Shown here one piece after another: positions 7,457-16,264 of a DNA stretch of 64,000 nt. Location: assembly GCF_003290185.1 (NCBI RefSeq), contig NZ_QNFY01000009.1, forward strand, positions 62,001 through 126,000, written 5' to 3'. The stretch's first letter is position 1, and every line of letters starts with the position of its first letter. The translations under genes and the position numbers were made by a program. The notes under the pieces are model-generated. The model was not told the DNA's origin. It ran no database searches and saw only the letters and a program-made list of their open reading frames with translations. Source of the stretch: Chryseobacterium lathyri (GTDB lineage Bacteria > Bacteroidota > Bacteroidia > Flavobacteriales > Weeksellaceae).

Positions 7457-9295
7457 TTATTTTTTAATGAATTTTGCAGATAAATTAATTTCTTTTACGG
7501 TCAGGATATAATTTCCGGACGGAAGGTTTGAAACATCAATTCTGTTGCTGTTATTCCTTATCGTTGTTTCCATTACTTTTCGGCCTTCCATGTTATAAAT
7601 TTCGGCTTTTTCTTCTTTGTTCCCTTTCAACAAAACGATAAGAACATCAGAAACCGGGTTTGGATATACTGAAACTGGGTTTTGTTTAACTGTTTCTTTG
7701 GTACCCAGTGTACAGCTGTATTCCGGAAGAACATAGCCTGCAGCTGTAAATTCCTCTGTCATAGCGGTGATATCATTACAATTGAACCCGAACTGTCCCA
7801 ACATATCAATACCGGCCTGTCTTACGGCAATGGCCGCATTTTGCTGGTTTGTTGTTGAAGTTGTTAAATTCAGTCCTTCTAAAAACGCTCTGTCCGTTTT
7901 CTCTTTACCTATTCTGTTATAAATTCTCATCAGTGCCGCAGACCAAATCTGTGCTTTATCATAATAGGATCCGGATCCCGGATATATCATTGTAGTATTG
8001 GTTATTCTGCCATCCCAGAAAGAATTATGACCGTCCCAGCTGAACATCCAGTTGTATTCCGGAGCAGATGTGGACCATTGATTTAAACTTCTGCTGTAAG
8101 ACTGTGCCCAGTAATCGCCGCATCCTTCGCTCAGACCGTCTGCATTGGAAATTCCGCCTGCCAGCCAGTGATGAATTCCGTGTCCCAATTCATGTAAAAT
8201 TACATCAGCATCTTCAGCATCGTCTACACCGCCTTCACCAAATCCAAGTGACTCACTTCCTGTCAGATAATGAGAGTTATCCTGACCACTAAAACCATGC
8301 GGATCAAATCTTAATACCCCATTGTTTTGTGAAGGTTTGCAGACAATTCCTAAAGTTACATTGATGTATCTTAAACTATTATCAAGGTGCCAGTAAGCAT
8401 TCACTGCTTCAAATCCATCATCACTTCTGTTAAACAAAAACTGATTGGTAGACTGTGTAAAAATTCCTTTTGCGGGTGCCTCTATCTCCTTAATTTCTGC
8501 ATACGTTCCCTTTAAGGTATAAATTCCGCCTGTAAAATCAATTTCAGGAATTGTCACTAAAGTTCTTGCAGCATCCAGACTGGCGTTGGTAGCGTCGTTA
8601 TTATCTACAAAATCACCTGCATAAGCTGATCCGGTTTTAGATAAAGGATCCGGTTGAAAAATGTAGGCACTTCCAGTTACCAAAGTCTTCTTTGATGTTA
8701 CTTTTTTATCTTTTTTCTTATGAAGTGAATCATTTTTATCATGATGTTTTACAGAAATGTCTTTCATGCTGATCACATCACCTGTTTTTGCATCAACAAT
8801 GGTTTCCCAGCTGCCGGGATTATCAAAAGAGCTGATCAGTACCCTGTAAACCAATTTTGTTTCTCCTGAATCTGTAATGTAGATAAACAGCTTATTTTCT
8901 TCATAGGTAATCTCTCCTTTTGACCGGGAAGCTCTATGGGCTTTTTTAAGCGCTTCTGAAGCAGACACAGAGGGAACCGTATCAGTTTCTTTCAGGTTTT
9001 TCTTCAAACTTTCTGTCCCTGTATAACTTATTTTACCGGATTTGTTGAAATGGACCACAATTTCAGACTGAAAAACAGGAACGTCTTTTATCATCTGCTG
9101 AAATCGCAGGGTTTCTCCTGTATTGCTTTTGCGTACCGAGCTTAATGTGAGTCCGCTGAATCCCGGAATTCCTAAATTTCTTGAGTTTTCTTTGATCCAG
9201 TTTTTAGCCGGAGCTTCAAAAGATGATTCCTGAGCATGTAATGCGGAACAGCATAATATACTCCCAAGAACCAGCGAAGTAATTTTTTGTTTCAT
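7457..9295 (-). CDS. Secreted zinc metalloprotease with T9SS sorting domain (fungalysin/thermolysin-like)
   Basis: A 612-residue secreted protease. A signal peptide (MKQKITSLVLGSILCCSALHA) is followed by an FTP/PepSY-like propeptide (about 40-180; FQQMIKDVPVFQSEIVVHF), a basic Lys/His-rich linker (183-204) and a gluzincin catalytic domain. The zinc site is HELGHGIHH (His368, Glu369, His372), with a third ligand Glu390 in LSEGCGDYWA. This HExxH...E..D layout resembles M36 (fungalysin) more than M4. The C-terminal about 75 residues (VYPNPVSDVL ... NLPSGNYILTV) form a type A T9SS sorting domain, so the enzyme should reach the surface or medium. It is a single gene with its own terminator. Confidence 0.88.
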   Translation of the reverse strand: MKQKITSLVLGSILCCSALHAQESSFEAPAKNWIKENSRNLGIPGFSGLTLSSVRKSNTGETLRFQQMIKDVPVFQSEIVVHFNKSGKISYTGTESLKKNLKETDTVPSVSASEALKKAHRASRSKGEITYEENKLFIYITDSGETKLVYRVLISSFDNPGSWETIVDAKTGDVISMKDISVKHHDKNDSLHKKKDKKVTSKKTLVTGSAYIFQPDPLSKTGSAYAGDFVDNNDATNASLDAARTLVTIPEIDFTGGIYTLKGTYAEIKEIEAPAKGIFTQSTNQFLFNRSDDGFEAVNAYWHLDNSLRYINVTLGIVCKPSQNNGVLRFDPHGFSGQDNSHYLTGSESLGFGEGGVDDAEDADVILHELGHGIHHWLAGGISNADGLSEGCGDYWAQSYSRSLNQWSTSAPEYNWMFSWDGHNSFWDGRITNTTMIYPGSGSYYDKAQIWSAALMRIYNRIGKEKTDRAFLEGLNLTTSTTNQQNAAIAVRQAGIDMLGQFGFNCNDITAMTEEFTAAGYVLPEYSCTLGTKETVKQNPVSVYPNPVSDVLIVLLKGNKEEKAEIYNMEGRKVMETTIRNNSNRIDVSNLPSGNYILTVKEINLSAKFIKK

Positions 9296-9397
9296 TTATT
9301 TATATTTAGGGTGTGTCTTAATTGCTAATATAAATAAATATGACGAAATTTTTCACCAATAAGTGTATATTCTCTAAAAAAAATATGCTTTAATAAG

Positions 9398-9421
9398 AAA
9401 CACTGCCAATTGGCAGTGTTT
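9398..9421 (-). terminator. Hairpin after clpS, likely terminator
   Basis: AAACACTGCC (9398-9407) pairs perfectly with GGCAGTGTTT (9412-9421), leaving a four-base AATT centre. The minus-strand T-run is short and broken (TTTCTTATT). It begins 4 bp after the clpS stop. Confidence 0.65.
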
Positions 9422-9424
9422 TGT

Positions 9425-9730
9425 TTATACTATTTCGCTTGTTAATTCTCTCGAAAGCAGTTTCTCATGCATGGGCTTAAGGAGATCCATAGAACCTGTT
9501 TTTACTGTGCATTTGCCTTTGTAATGGACGAGCATTGTACATTGCTCCGCCTGTTCCAGGGTATGCTTGCAAATCTCTATCAGACAGTCTATCACATAAT
9601 CAAATGTGTGAATATCATCATTATGGAGAACCAGTTTATATACTTCATCTGTGTCATCCAAAACCAATACTTCTTCTTCATATTGACGTTTTGGATCTTC
9701 GTAATCTTTTATGCTGTTATAAAAAATCAT
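9425..9730 (-). CDS. clpS: ClpS adaptor of the Clp protease
   Basis: A 101-residue adaptor that delivers N-degron substrates to ClpAP-type proteases. The core YKLVLHNDDIHTFDYVI (31-47) is the ClpS signature (L-x-N-D-D...F-V) that forms the N-degron pocket, followed by HTLEQAEQCTMLVHYKGKC and a short C-terminal helix. The length is typical. It is 10 bp downstream of the CBS-domain transporter gene and probably shares its transcript. Confidence 0.93.
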   Translation of the reverse strand: MIFYNSIKDYEDPKRQYEEEVLVLDDTDEVYKLVLHNDDIHTFDYVIDCLIEICKHTLEQAEQCTMLVHYKGKCTVKTGSMDLLKPMHEKLLSRELTSEIV

Positions 9731-9740
9731 TTCTACCTTT

Positions 9741-11099
9741 TTAAACTTCCCCTATTTTATCGGCCAGGTCATTAAGTACATTCGGGCCTTCGTATACTAA
9801 TTCTACGAGCTCTACACTCTTATTATTCATTTTCAGAATCTTGAAATGATAATTTTCCAAATCAAATTCGTCGTTTTCCTCCGGAATATCTTCCAGTTCA
9901 TGCAGAATGAATCCTGCGAGTGAGTTGTATTCGCTTTCTTCAGAAAGAGGTAATTTTTTAGGCAGATATTCGTTGATTTCATCCAGTGGCTGCGTAGCCT
10001 GAACCCAATAAATATTATCTCCTATTTTATCTACCAGCTTATCTTCATCATCTTCTTCATCCTGAATTTCTCCTACAAGTTCTTCCAGAATATCTTCCAG
10101 GGTAATAATACCTTCTGTTCCTCCAAATTCATCAATAACTATTGCAAGGTGCTGTTTTTTCTGCTGGAAGATTTTTAGGAGGTCCGAGATCTTTTTGCTG
10201 CCCACAACAAAGAATGCATCACGCATAAGATCTTTAAGGTCCTCATGGTTAAGGTCTCCTTTTCTCTTTACAAATTCCCTGATAATCTCTTTGGTATAGA
10301 AAATCCCAATCACATTATCTATGGAATCAAGATACACGGGAATACGCGAATAGCCGCTATCCATGATCTTGTTGATAATTTCATTGATATCTTCTTCAAA
10401 GTCAATAGACGTGATATTCTGTCTTGGAACCATGATCTGCTTGGCGGAATGATCTGTAAAATCAAATGCATTTTTAATGATCTCATAATTCTCTTCTTCA
10501 ATCTCGCCACTATCAGCACTCTGCTTTACCAGAAGCTGAAGTTCTTCGGTGGAATGAATTTCCTGTTCGGAAGCCGGATGTATCTTAATTAATCTTAGAA
10601 ATGTATTCGACATCAGGTTCATCAACCAGATAAATGGTTTGAAAACCGTGTAAAAAACTCTTAATGGAACTGCTGTAGCCATTGTAGTCGCTTCCGACTT
10701 TCTAATTGCAATAGATTTCGGGATAAGTTCACCAAATACAATATGCATCACAGTAATTAATACGAAACTTGTCACCACTGAAATTGTGGTAATTGTTGTC
10801 TGGGTAAGCTCCACATTCAAAGAGTGGAAAATACTTTCAACTACGTGGTGCAGGGCACTTTCACCTACCCAACCCAACGCAAGAGATGCCAGGGTAATAC
10901 CAAGCTGTGTAGCAGACAGGTATTCATCAAGGTGTTTGATAATATGCTCCGCCTGTTTTGCCATAGAGTTACCTTCGGCTGCTTTTAACTGGATCTGTGA
11001 ATAACGAACCTTAACAATTGAGAATTCTGCGGCTACGAAAAAGCCATTTAGTAAAACAAGAAATAAGGCTAGCAAAAGCCTGACTATATCCGAGTCCAT
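9741..11099 (-). CDS. CNNM/CorC-type transporter with CBS pair (hemolysin family)
   Basis: A 452-residue inner-membrane protein. An N-terminal CNNM (DUF21) domain with three to four membrane helices (about 1-180) contains ATQLGITLASLALGWVGE and VFGELIPKSIAIRKSE. Two CBS domains follow (about 205-330; IMVPRQNITSID, HLAIVIDEFGGTEGIITLED), then a C-terminal CorC/HlyC domain (about 350-440). Relatives are linked to magnesium and cobalt export; haemolysis is a historical name. The pairing with clpS is probably operonic. Confidence 0.9.
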   Translation of the reverse strand: MDSDIVRLLLALFLVLLNGFFVAAEFSIVKVRYSQIQLKAAEGNSMAKQAEHIIKHLDEYLSATQLGITLASLALGWVGESALHHVVESIFHSLNVELTQTTITTISVVTSFVLITVMHIVFGELIPKSIAIRKSEATTMATAVPLRVFYTVFKPFIWLMNLMSNTFLRLIKIHPASEQEIHSTEELQLLVKQSADSGEIEEENYEIIKNAFDFTDHSAKQIMVPRQNITSIDFEEDINEIINKIMDSGYSRIPVYLDSIDNVIGIFYTKEIIREFVKRKGDLNHEDLKDLMRDAFFVVGSKKISDLLKIFQQKKQHLAIVIDEFGGTEGIITLEDILEELVGEIQDEEDDEDKLVDKIGDNIYWVQATQPLDEINEYLPKKLPLSEESEYNSLAGFILHELEDIPEENDEFDLENYHFKILKMNNKSVELVELVYEGPNVLNDLADKIGEV

Positions 11100-11126
11100 T
11101 TAGAAGTTGTATAATATTTTAGTTTA

Positions 11127-11154
11127 CAAAGATAGATAAAATATAAATAACAAA
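11127..11154 (-). promoter_or_regulatory. Probable promoter of the CNNM transporter-clpS operon
   Basis: On the minus strand TATCTTTG (11127-11134) matches TAnnTTTG. A TTTG (11151-11154) lies 16 nt upstream and overlaps the T-run of the atp operon terminator. Confidence 0.5.
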
Positions 11155-11178
11155 AAAAGCATCGATAATATCGATGCT
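11152..11178 (-). terminator. Intrinsic terminator of the atp operon
   Basis: AGCATCGA (11158-11165) pairs with TCGATGCT (11171-11178) around loop TAATA. Seven T follow on the minus strand (11152-11158). It lies 24 bp past the atpG stop. Confidence 0.9.
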
Positions 11179-11202
11179 TTAATATTATGTTAAAATAATT
11201 CT

Positions 11203-12069
11203 TTACGAATTTTTCAAAGCTTCTGCTCCGGAAACGATCTCTAAGATTTCGTTTGTAATGGCAGCCTGTCTTGCTTTGTTGTAGAAAATGACAAGATCAT
11301 TTTTAAGTTCCTGCGCATTATCTGTAGCTTTGTGCATTGCTGTCATTCTCGCGCCATGCTCAGAGGCAACTGAATCTAAAACTGCTTTGAAAACCTGGGT
11401 TTTGATCGCTTTAGGGATCAAATTATCAAGAATTTCATTTCTGTTCGGTTCAAAGATATAATCTGTTTCCACCTGAGTTTCTTCAGCTTTTTCAGCCATA
11501 GAAATCGGAAGAAGCTGTTCAGTAGTTACTTCCTGAGTAGCAGCATTAACAAATTTGTTGTAGATTAAATAAACTTCGTCAAATTTACCTTCTTTAAAGC
11601 TGTTCATTACTCCTTCAGTAACATGAGATACTGTATCAAAGTTTAAGTTATCAAAAACAGCACTTTCATTAGAGTATACCGTACGGGTTCTTCTTACCGC
11701 ATCAAAAGCTTTTTTACCGATGGTAAGCACTTCAACTTCGTATTGAGACTTATCTCTAAACTGGATGTTAAGCTCTTTTACGATAGATGAATTGAAAGCT
11801 CCTGCAAGACCTCTGTTTGAAGTAACAGCGATGAAAAGAATCCTCTTCACTTCTCTTTTTTGAGCATAGATAGAAACCTGATCGGGATCAGAGCTAGAAT
11901 TTACATTCTGGATGATTTCCTGCAGTTTTTCAGAATAAGGTCTTAGCATTACGATGGCATCCTGTGCTTTTTTAAGCTTCGCAGCGGAAACCATTTTCAT
12001 AGCACGTGTAATCTGCATCGTAGATGAAATTGACGTAATTCTACCTCGTATTTCTTTTAAGTTTGCCAT
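11203..12069 (-). CDS. atpG: F1 ATP synthase gamma subunit
   Basis: A 288-residue central stalk subunit that rotates inside the alpha3beta3 ring. The N-terminal helix has MANLKEIRGRITSISSTMQITRAMKMVSAAKLKK. The C-terminal helix has SEHGARMTAMHKATDNA and ITNEILEIVSGAEAL, the two long helices of the coiled-coil shaft. It is the last gene of the operon, 73 bp after atpA, with a 12-bp inverted repeat in the gap. The genes for beta and epsilon (atpD, atpC) do not follow, as is usual in Bacteroidetes. Confidence 0.97.
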   Translation of the reverse strand: MANLKEIRGRITSISSTMQITRAMKMVSAAKLKKAQDAIVMLRPYSEKLQEIIQNVNSSSDPDQVSIYAQKREVKRILFIAVTSNRGLAGAFNSSIVKELNIQFRDKSQYEVEVLTIGKKAFDAVRRTRTVYSNESAVFDNLNFDTVSHVTEGVMNSFKEGKFDEVYLIYNKFVNAATQEVTTEQLLPISMAEKAEETQVETDYIFEPNRNEILDNLIPKAIKTQVFKAVLDSVASEHGARMTAMHKATDNAQELKNDLVIFYNKARQAAITNEILEIVSGAEALKNS

Positions 12070-12098
12070 TAATTTGGGTTCAAAGTTTATGGTCTAAA

Positions 12099-12132
12099 GT
12101 TTAAGGTTTAAAACGGATTCTAAACCTTAAAC
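12099..12132. repeat. 12-bp inverted repeat between atpA and atpG
   Basis: GTTTAAGGTTTA (12099-12110) and TAAACCTTAAAC (12121-12132) are exact reverse complements with a 10-nt loop. It starts inside the operon mRNA 11 bp after the atpA stop and has no following T-run, so it is more likely a processing or stability element than a terminator. Confidence 0.6.
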
Positions 12133-12142
12133 AATGAAGATT

Positions 12143-13720
12143 TTAGTTATATTTAGAAGCTAAATCGTTAGCCGCCTGCTTAAGAACGTTGGTAATATCG
12201 TTGTCGATTTTACCTGCTTTAATAGCCGCCATTGTGTCAGGGTGCTTAGATCTTAGGAATTCGATATATTCAATCTGGAATTCTTTTACTTTTCTGATCG
12301 GAACGTTTCTCAATAAGTTCTCAGTTCCAGCGTAGATCATAGCCACCTGGCTGTCTACAGGAAGTGGAGAGTTTACCGGCTGCTTAAGGATCTCAACGTT
12401 TCTTTCTCCTTTAGAGATTACCGCTAAAGTAGAAGCATCAAGGTCAGAACCGAACTTAGCGAACGCTTCCAATTCTTTATATTGAGCCTGGTCTAATTTA
12501 AGAGTACCAGATACTTTTTTCATTGATTTGATCTGAGCATTACCTCCTACTCTGGATACAGAGATCCCTACGTTGATCGCAGGACGAACCCCTGAGTTGA
12601 ATAGATCAGACTCCAAGAAGATCTGTCCGTCTGTAATAGAGATTACGTTAGTCGGAATATATGCAGAAACGTCACCAGCCTGGGTTTCGATAATTGGAAG
12701 TGCAGTTAATGAACCACCACCTTTTACGATTGGTCTTAATGAATCTGGCAAATCGTTCATCTGGCTCGCGATTTTGTCGTCAGCAATAACTTTAGCTGCT
12801 CTTTCCAATAGTCTTGAGTGAAGATAGAAAACGTCTCCAGGATAAGCTTCACGGCCCGGTGGTCTTCTCAATAGTAGAGAAAGCTCACGATACGCAACCG
12901 CTTGCTTGGATAGATCATCATAAACGATCAATGCTGGTCTACCAGTGTCTCTGAAGAACTCACCGATAGATGCTCCAGCCATAGCAGAATATACCTGCAT
13001 TGGAACCGGATCGGATGCGTTAGCCGCAACAATTACAGTATATGCTAAAGCTCCTTTGTCAGAAAGGGTTTTAACGATTTGTGCTACAGTAGAAGCTTTC
13101 TGACCAATAGCAACATATATACAATATACAGGCTTACCTGCATCAAAGAATTCTTTCTGGTTGATGATCGTATCGATCGCAACGGTAGTTTTACCGGTCT
13201 GTCTGTCCCCAATGATAAGCTCTCTCTGACCTCTTCCTACAGGGATCATAGAGTCAATCGCAACGATACCTGTCTGTAAAGGCTCAGTTACCGGCTGTCT
13301 GAAGATAACCCCAGGCGCTTTTCTTTCCAATGGCATTTCGTATAAATCCCCAGTAATAGGACCTTTACCATCGATAGGGTTACCAAGAGTATCTACTACT
13401 CTTCCTAACATACCTTCTCCTACTTTGATAGAAGAGATTCTGTTTGTTCTTCTTACTGTATCTCCTTCTTTTACTAATTTACTTTCCCCAAGTAGAGCAA
13501 CACCCACGTTGTCTTCTTCAAGGTTAAGTACAATACCTTCTACATCACTAGAAAATTTCACCAACTCTCCGTATTGTACGTTTTCTAACCCGTATACACG
13601 AGCAATACCATCACCGATGGTTAAAACTGTACCTACTTCCTCAACGTTGGATTGAGTGTCGAAGTTGGCCAATTGCTGTTTTAAGATCGCAGATACTTCT
13701 GCCGGATTTATTTCTGCCAT
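12143..13720 (-). CDS. atpA: F1 ATP synthase alpha subunit
   Basis: A 525-residue non-catalytic nucleotide-binding subunit. The P-loop is GDRQTGKT (about 171-178), with [14 protein letters not shown] and the conserved [13 protein letters not shown] and [15 protein letters not shown] segments. The arginine finger lies in the [10 protein letters not shown] region typical of alpha subunits. Full length and well conserved. It is 18 bp after atpH. Confidence 0.98.
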   Translation of the reverse strand: MAEINPAEVSAILKQQLANFDTQSNVEEVGTVLTIGDGIARVYGLENVQYGELVKFSSDVEGIVLNLEEDNVGVALLGESKLVKEGDTVRRTNRISSIKVGEGMLGRVVDTLGNPIDGKGPITGDLYEMPLERKAPGVIFRQPVTEPLQTGIVAIDSMIPVGRGQRELIIGDRQTGKTTVAIDTIINQKEFFDAGKPVYCIYVAIGQKASTVAQIVKTLSDKGALAYTVIVAANASDPVPMQVYSAMAGASIGEFFRDTGRPALIVYDDLSKQAVAYRELSLLLRRPPGREAYPGDVFYLHSRLLERAAKVIADDKIASQMNDLPDSLRPIVKGGGSLTALPIIETQAGDVSAYIPTNVISITDGQIFLESDLFNSGVRPAINVGISVSRVGGNAQIKSMKKVSGTLKLDQAQYKELEAFAKFGSDLDASTLAVISKGERNVEILKQPVNSPLPVDSQVAMIYAGTENLLRNVPIRKVKEFQIEYIEFLRSKHPDTMAAIKAGKIDNDITNVLKQAANDLASKYN

Positions 13721-13738
13721 TGTATGGTTGTTTTTTCT

Positions 13739-14278
13739 TTAATTTAATTGAAAATCTTTTTTAACCTGGTTAAGTTTTGTCTTTACAGATGCATCGATCT
13801 GCTGATCACCTACTCTTAAAATGTAGCCTCCTAAAATATCTGGCTTCACATTTAAATTCAGATCAAAGTTTGAATCTGATTTTACTAGATTGGTAGATCT
13901 TAGAATCTGATCAAGGTTCTCTTTAGAAAGCTGAGTCGCTGTAGTAAGAGTTATTCTCTGTACTCCATTGATATCCTCTACTTTATTGATGAACTCCTGA
14001 GCAATATTTTTCAGTTGGTTCTCACGTCCGTGCTTGATCACTAATCTGATCAGGTTCTGTGAAGAAACTGAAAAATCTTTAAAGATCTGGTCTGCTACCT
14101 CTATTTTCTTTTTTGCATCAATGTAAGGTGTAAGGAAGAATTTATTCAAATCTGCAGATTGAGACATGATCTTCTTTACATCTTTCATTTCAGAAAATAC
14201 AGCAGCTGTCTGACCTGTTTCATTGGTGAAATCAAGCAGTCCCTGTGCGTATCTTTTAGCTACTTTAGATGTAAGCAT
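13739..14278 (-). CDS. atpH: F1 ATP synthase delta subunit
   Basis: A 179-residue peripheral-stalk subunit (OSCP homologue) joining F1 to subunit b. The N-terminal helical domain begins VAKRYAQGLLDFTNETGQ. The C-terminal part ends with the conserved VKPDILGGYILRVGDQQIDASVKTKL pattern. Its start codon is 2 bp after the atpF stop, so the two are likely translationally coupled. Confidence 0.96.
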   Translation of the reverse strand: MLTSKVAKRYAQGLLDFTNETGQTAAVFSEMKDVKKIMSQSADLNKFFLTPYIDAKKKIEVADQIFKDFSVSSQNLIRLVIKHGRENQLKNIAQEFINKVEDINGVQRITLTTATQLSKENLDQILRSTNLVKSDSNFDLNLNVKPDILGGYILRVGDQQIDASVKTKLNQVKKDFQLN

Positions 14279-14280
14279 TC

Positions 14281-14778
14281 TTAGTTAAGGTTAGATTTGT
14301 TTAAATAATTTTGAACTAATTCGTTTTGAGCTTCGTTGTTATCCAACTTCTGCTTAAGGATAGATTCAGCAATGTTTACAGATAAAGCACCGATTTGAGT
14401 TTTGATGTCTGCCATAGCAGCATTTTTCTCAGCATTGATTGTCTGTTTAGCTGCTTCAATCATTTTATCTCCTTCATTTTTAGCAGCATCTTTAGCTTCA
14501 CCTACGATTCTATCTTTAATTTCTCTGGCTTCTTTAAGGATAGCATCTCTTTCGATTTTAGCTTCACGAATAATTCTTTCGTTATCTTCTTTTAAAGTCT
14601 CCATCTCTTTTCTTGCTAATTTAGCTTGATTAAGAGCATCAACAATAGAAGTTTCTCTGTCATTGATTGATTTTAAAATAGGTTTCCAAGCAAATTTGCC
14701 TAACAAAAATAATAATGCTAGAAAAATAACAGACTGGATAATAAATAATCCTGATGAAAACTGGTGAATTAATTCCAT
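14281..14778 (-). CDS. atpF: F0 ATP synthase subunit b
   Basis: A 165-residue stator subunit. One N-terminal membrane helix (about 10-28, GLFIIQSVIFLALLFLLGKF, then AWKPI) is followed by a long charged, Ala-rich helix (about 40-165) that forms the dimeric peripheral stalk. Length and organisation are typical. It is separated from atpE by an 86-bp gap with a strong hairpin. Confidence 0.96.
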   Translation of the reverse strand: MELIHQFSSGLFIIQSVIFLALLFLLGKFAWKPILKSINDRETSIVDALNQAKLARKEMETLKEDNERIIREAKIERDAILKEAREIKDRIVGEAKDAAKNEGDKMIEAAKQTINAEKNAAMADIKTQIGALSVNIAESILKQKLDNNEAQNELVQNYLNKSNLN

Positions 14779-14818
14779 TATATAAATGTATAAATAATTA
14801 TTACTTTTTTTCTTAAAT

Positions 14819-14855
14819 AACCATTACCTGTAACCAACCGTTACGGGTAATGGTT
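14819..14855. repeat. 16-bp stem hairpin between atpE and atpF
   Basis: Arms 14819-14834 and 14840-14855 (AACCATTACCTGTAAC / GTTACGGGTAATGGTT) pair throughout, with one G-T wobble, around loop CAACC. It begins 10 bp past the atpE stop on the minus strand. The following bases are ATTTAAGAAAAA rather than T-rich, so it does not look like a simple terminator. It could protect the atpE 3' end or attenuate downstream genes. Confidence 0.75.
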
Positions 14856-14864
14856 TAATTTTAA

Positions 14865-15059
14865 TTAGTTTACTGCGAATAGAGCAGCAAACGCAACACC
14901 TTCAACAAGTGCAGCAGCGATAAGCATAGCTGTTTGGATTTTTCCAGATTGCTCAGGTTGTCTAGCGATAGCTTCAAGAGCAGCAGCTCCGATTTTACCA
15001 AGACCGATACCTACACCTAGTACTACGATACCAGCACCTACAATTTTAGGGATTTCCAT
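14865..15059 (-). CDS. atpE: F0 ATP synthase subunit c
   Basis: A 64-residue two-helix proteolipid forming the rotor ring. Helix 1 contains VLGVGIGLGKIG; the polar loop is ARQPE; helix 2 contains the ion-binding carboxylate in ALVEGVAF (Glu53). The Glu is followed by Gly rather than Ser/Thr, and helix 1 lacks the Gln of Na+-type rings, so proton coupling is the better guess. It lies between atpB and the hairpin. Confidence 0.96.
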   Translation of the reverse strand: MEIPKIVGAGIVVLGVGIGLGKIGAAALEAIARQPEQSGKIQTAMLIAAALVEGVAFAALFAVN

Positions 15060-15107
15060 AATATATAATTTTAAAAAATTTGTTTTTACTTTAATTTACA
15101 ATTTCAA

Positions 15108-16205
15108 TTAGTGAGCAGCATGGTGTTCATGTTCGTGCTCTTGTACTGCCATTCCGATAAACAAAGCTGATAACATTGTGAAGATATAAGCCTGTAAGAA
15201 TGCTACCAATACTTCCAATAAGTAGATCACTAATGTTAAGAACGGGAATGCAACACCTGCTGCAAAGTTCTTAAACACATAGATCAATCCAATTAAACTC
15301 ATTACTACGATGTGTCCTGCAGTCATATTAGCAAAAAGACGAATCATCAATGCGAAAGGCTTAGTAATTGTTCCTAATAATTCGATTGGCAACATGATCA
15401 GTTTCATTGGTACAGGAACACCCGGCATCCAGAAAATATGTTTCCAGTAATCTTTGTTAGCAGAGAACGTCGTGATTAAATAAGTAAGGATCGCAAGGAA
15501 GAATGTCATGGTAATATTACCTGTAACATTAATTCCGAAAGGCATCAATCCTAATACGTTAAGAAACAATATAAAGAAGAATACTGTTAATAAGTACCCC
15601 ATAAATCTTTTGTATTTATGCCCGATGTTTGGGATCGCTACTTCATCTCTTACGAAAATAATTAAAGGCTCTAAGAATCTTGCAGCTCCTGTAGGTACAA
15701 CAGACTTCTTATAAGACTTAGCCATTCCCCCAAATAATACTAACATAAAGATTGATACTAATAAAATGATAAGCACACTCTTTGTAATAGAAAGATCCAA
15801 AGGCTTCTCATTCGTAGGATGACCATCTTCACCCAGTGTTAAAATTCCCGCTGCATCTGTTTTATAAATTTTCTCGTGGTGCAATTTATAATAAGAACCG
15901 TCTACTTCAGTCGGCTCACCATGCATGAAACCTTCTTTATTGCTCATAAAGCTATGGAATCCGTTATCATAGAAAATAACAGGGAGAGGGAAACCGATAT
16001 GGTGACCTTCTTTGTCTACCATCAATGTAAAGTCGTGAGCATCCAACAAGTGATGATCGATAAACTCCTTGTTTTCTTTACTTGTTTTGTCTTTCTCCGA
16101 AAGCTCTTGAGCAGGAGCCGCCTCAGCAGTAGCCTCACCGTGCTGTGCAGACACTAAGTTTAATACAAAAATACTGTAGAATAAAACTGCGAATTTCTTA
16201 AACAT
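15108..16205 (-). CDS. atpB: F0 ATP synthase subunit a
   Basis: A 365-residue proton-channel subunit. The C-terminal two thirds hold five to six membrane helices, including the conserved Arg region PFALMIRLFANMTAGHIV and the later VAFLQAYIFTMLSALFI. The N-terminus (MFKKFAVLFYSIFVLNLVSAQ) looks like a signal peptide. It is followed by a hydrophilic, Ala/Glu-rich, His-containing segment to about residue 150, an extension common in Bacteroidetes AtpB. The C-terminus is His-rich (VQEHEHEHHAAH). The ATG at 16203-16205 fits the signal peptide better than the one eight codons upstream. Confidence 0.94.
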   Translation of the reverse strand: MFKKFAVLFYSIFVLNLVSAQHGEATAEAAPAQELSEKDKTSKENKEFIDHHLLDAHDFTLMVDKEGHHIGFPLPVIFYDNGFHSFMSNKEGFMHGEPTEVDGSYYKLHHEKIYKTDAAGILTLGEDGHPTNEKPLDLSITKSVLIILLVSIFMLVLFGGMAKSYKKSVVPTGAARFLEPLIIFVRDEVAIPNIGHKYKRFMGYLLTVFFFILFLNVLGLMPFGINVTGNITMTFFLAILTYLITTFSANKDYWKHIFWMPGVPVPMKLIMLPIELLGTITKPFALMIRLFANMTAGHIVVMSLIGLIYVFKNFAAGVAFPFLTLVIYLLEVLVAFLQAYIFTMLSALFIGMAVQEHEHEHHAAH

Positions 16206-16264
16206 TGATAGGTTTTTTTCGTTGTGCAAAAATATAATATTTTTTCTAGTTTCAATAAATAATT

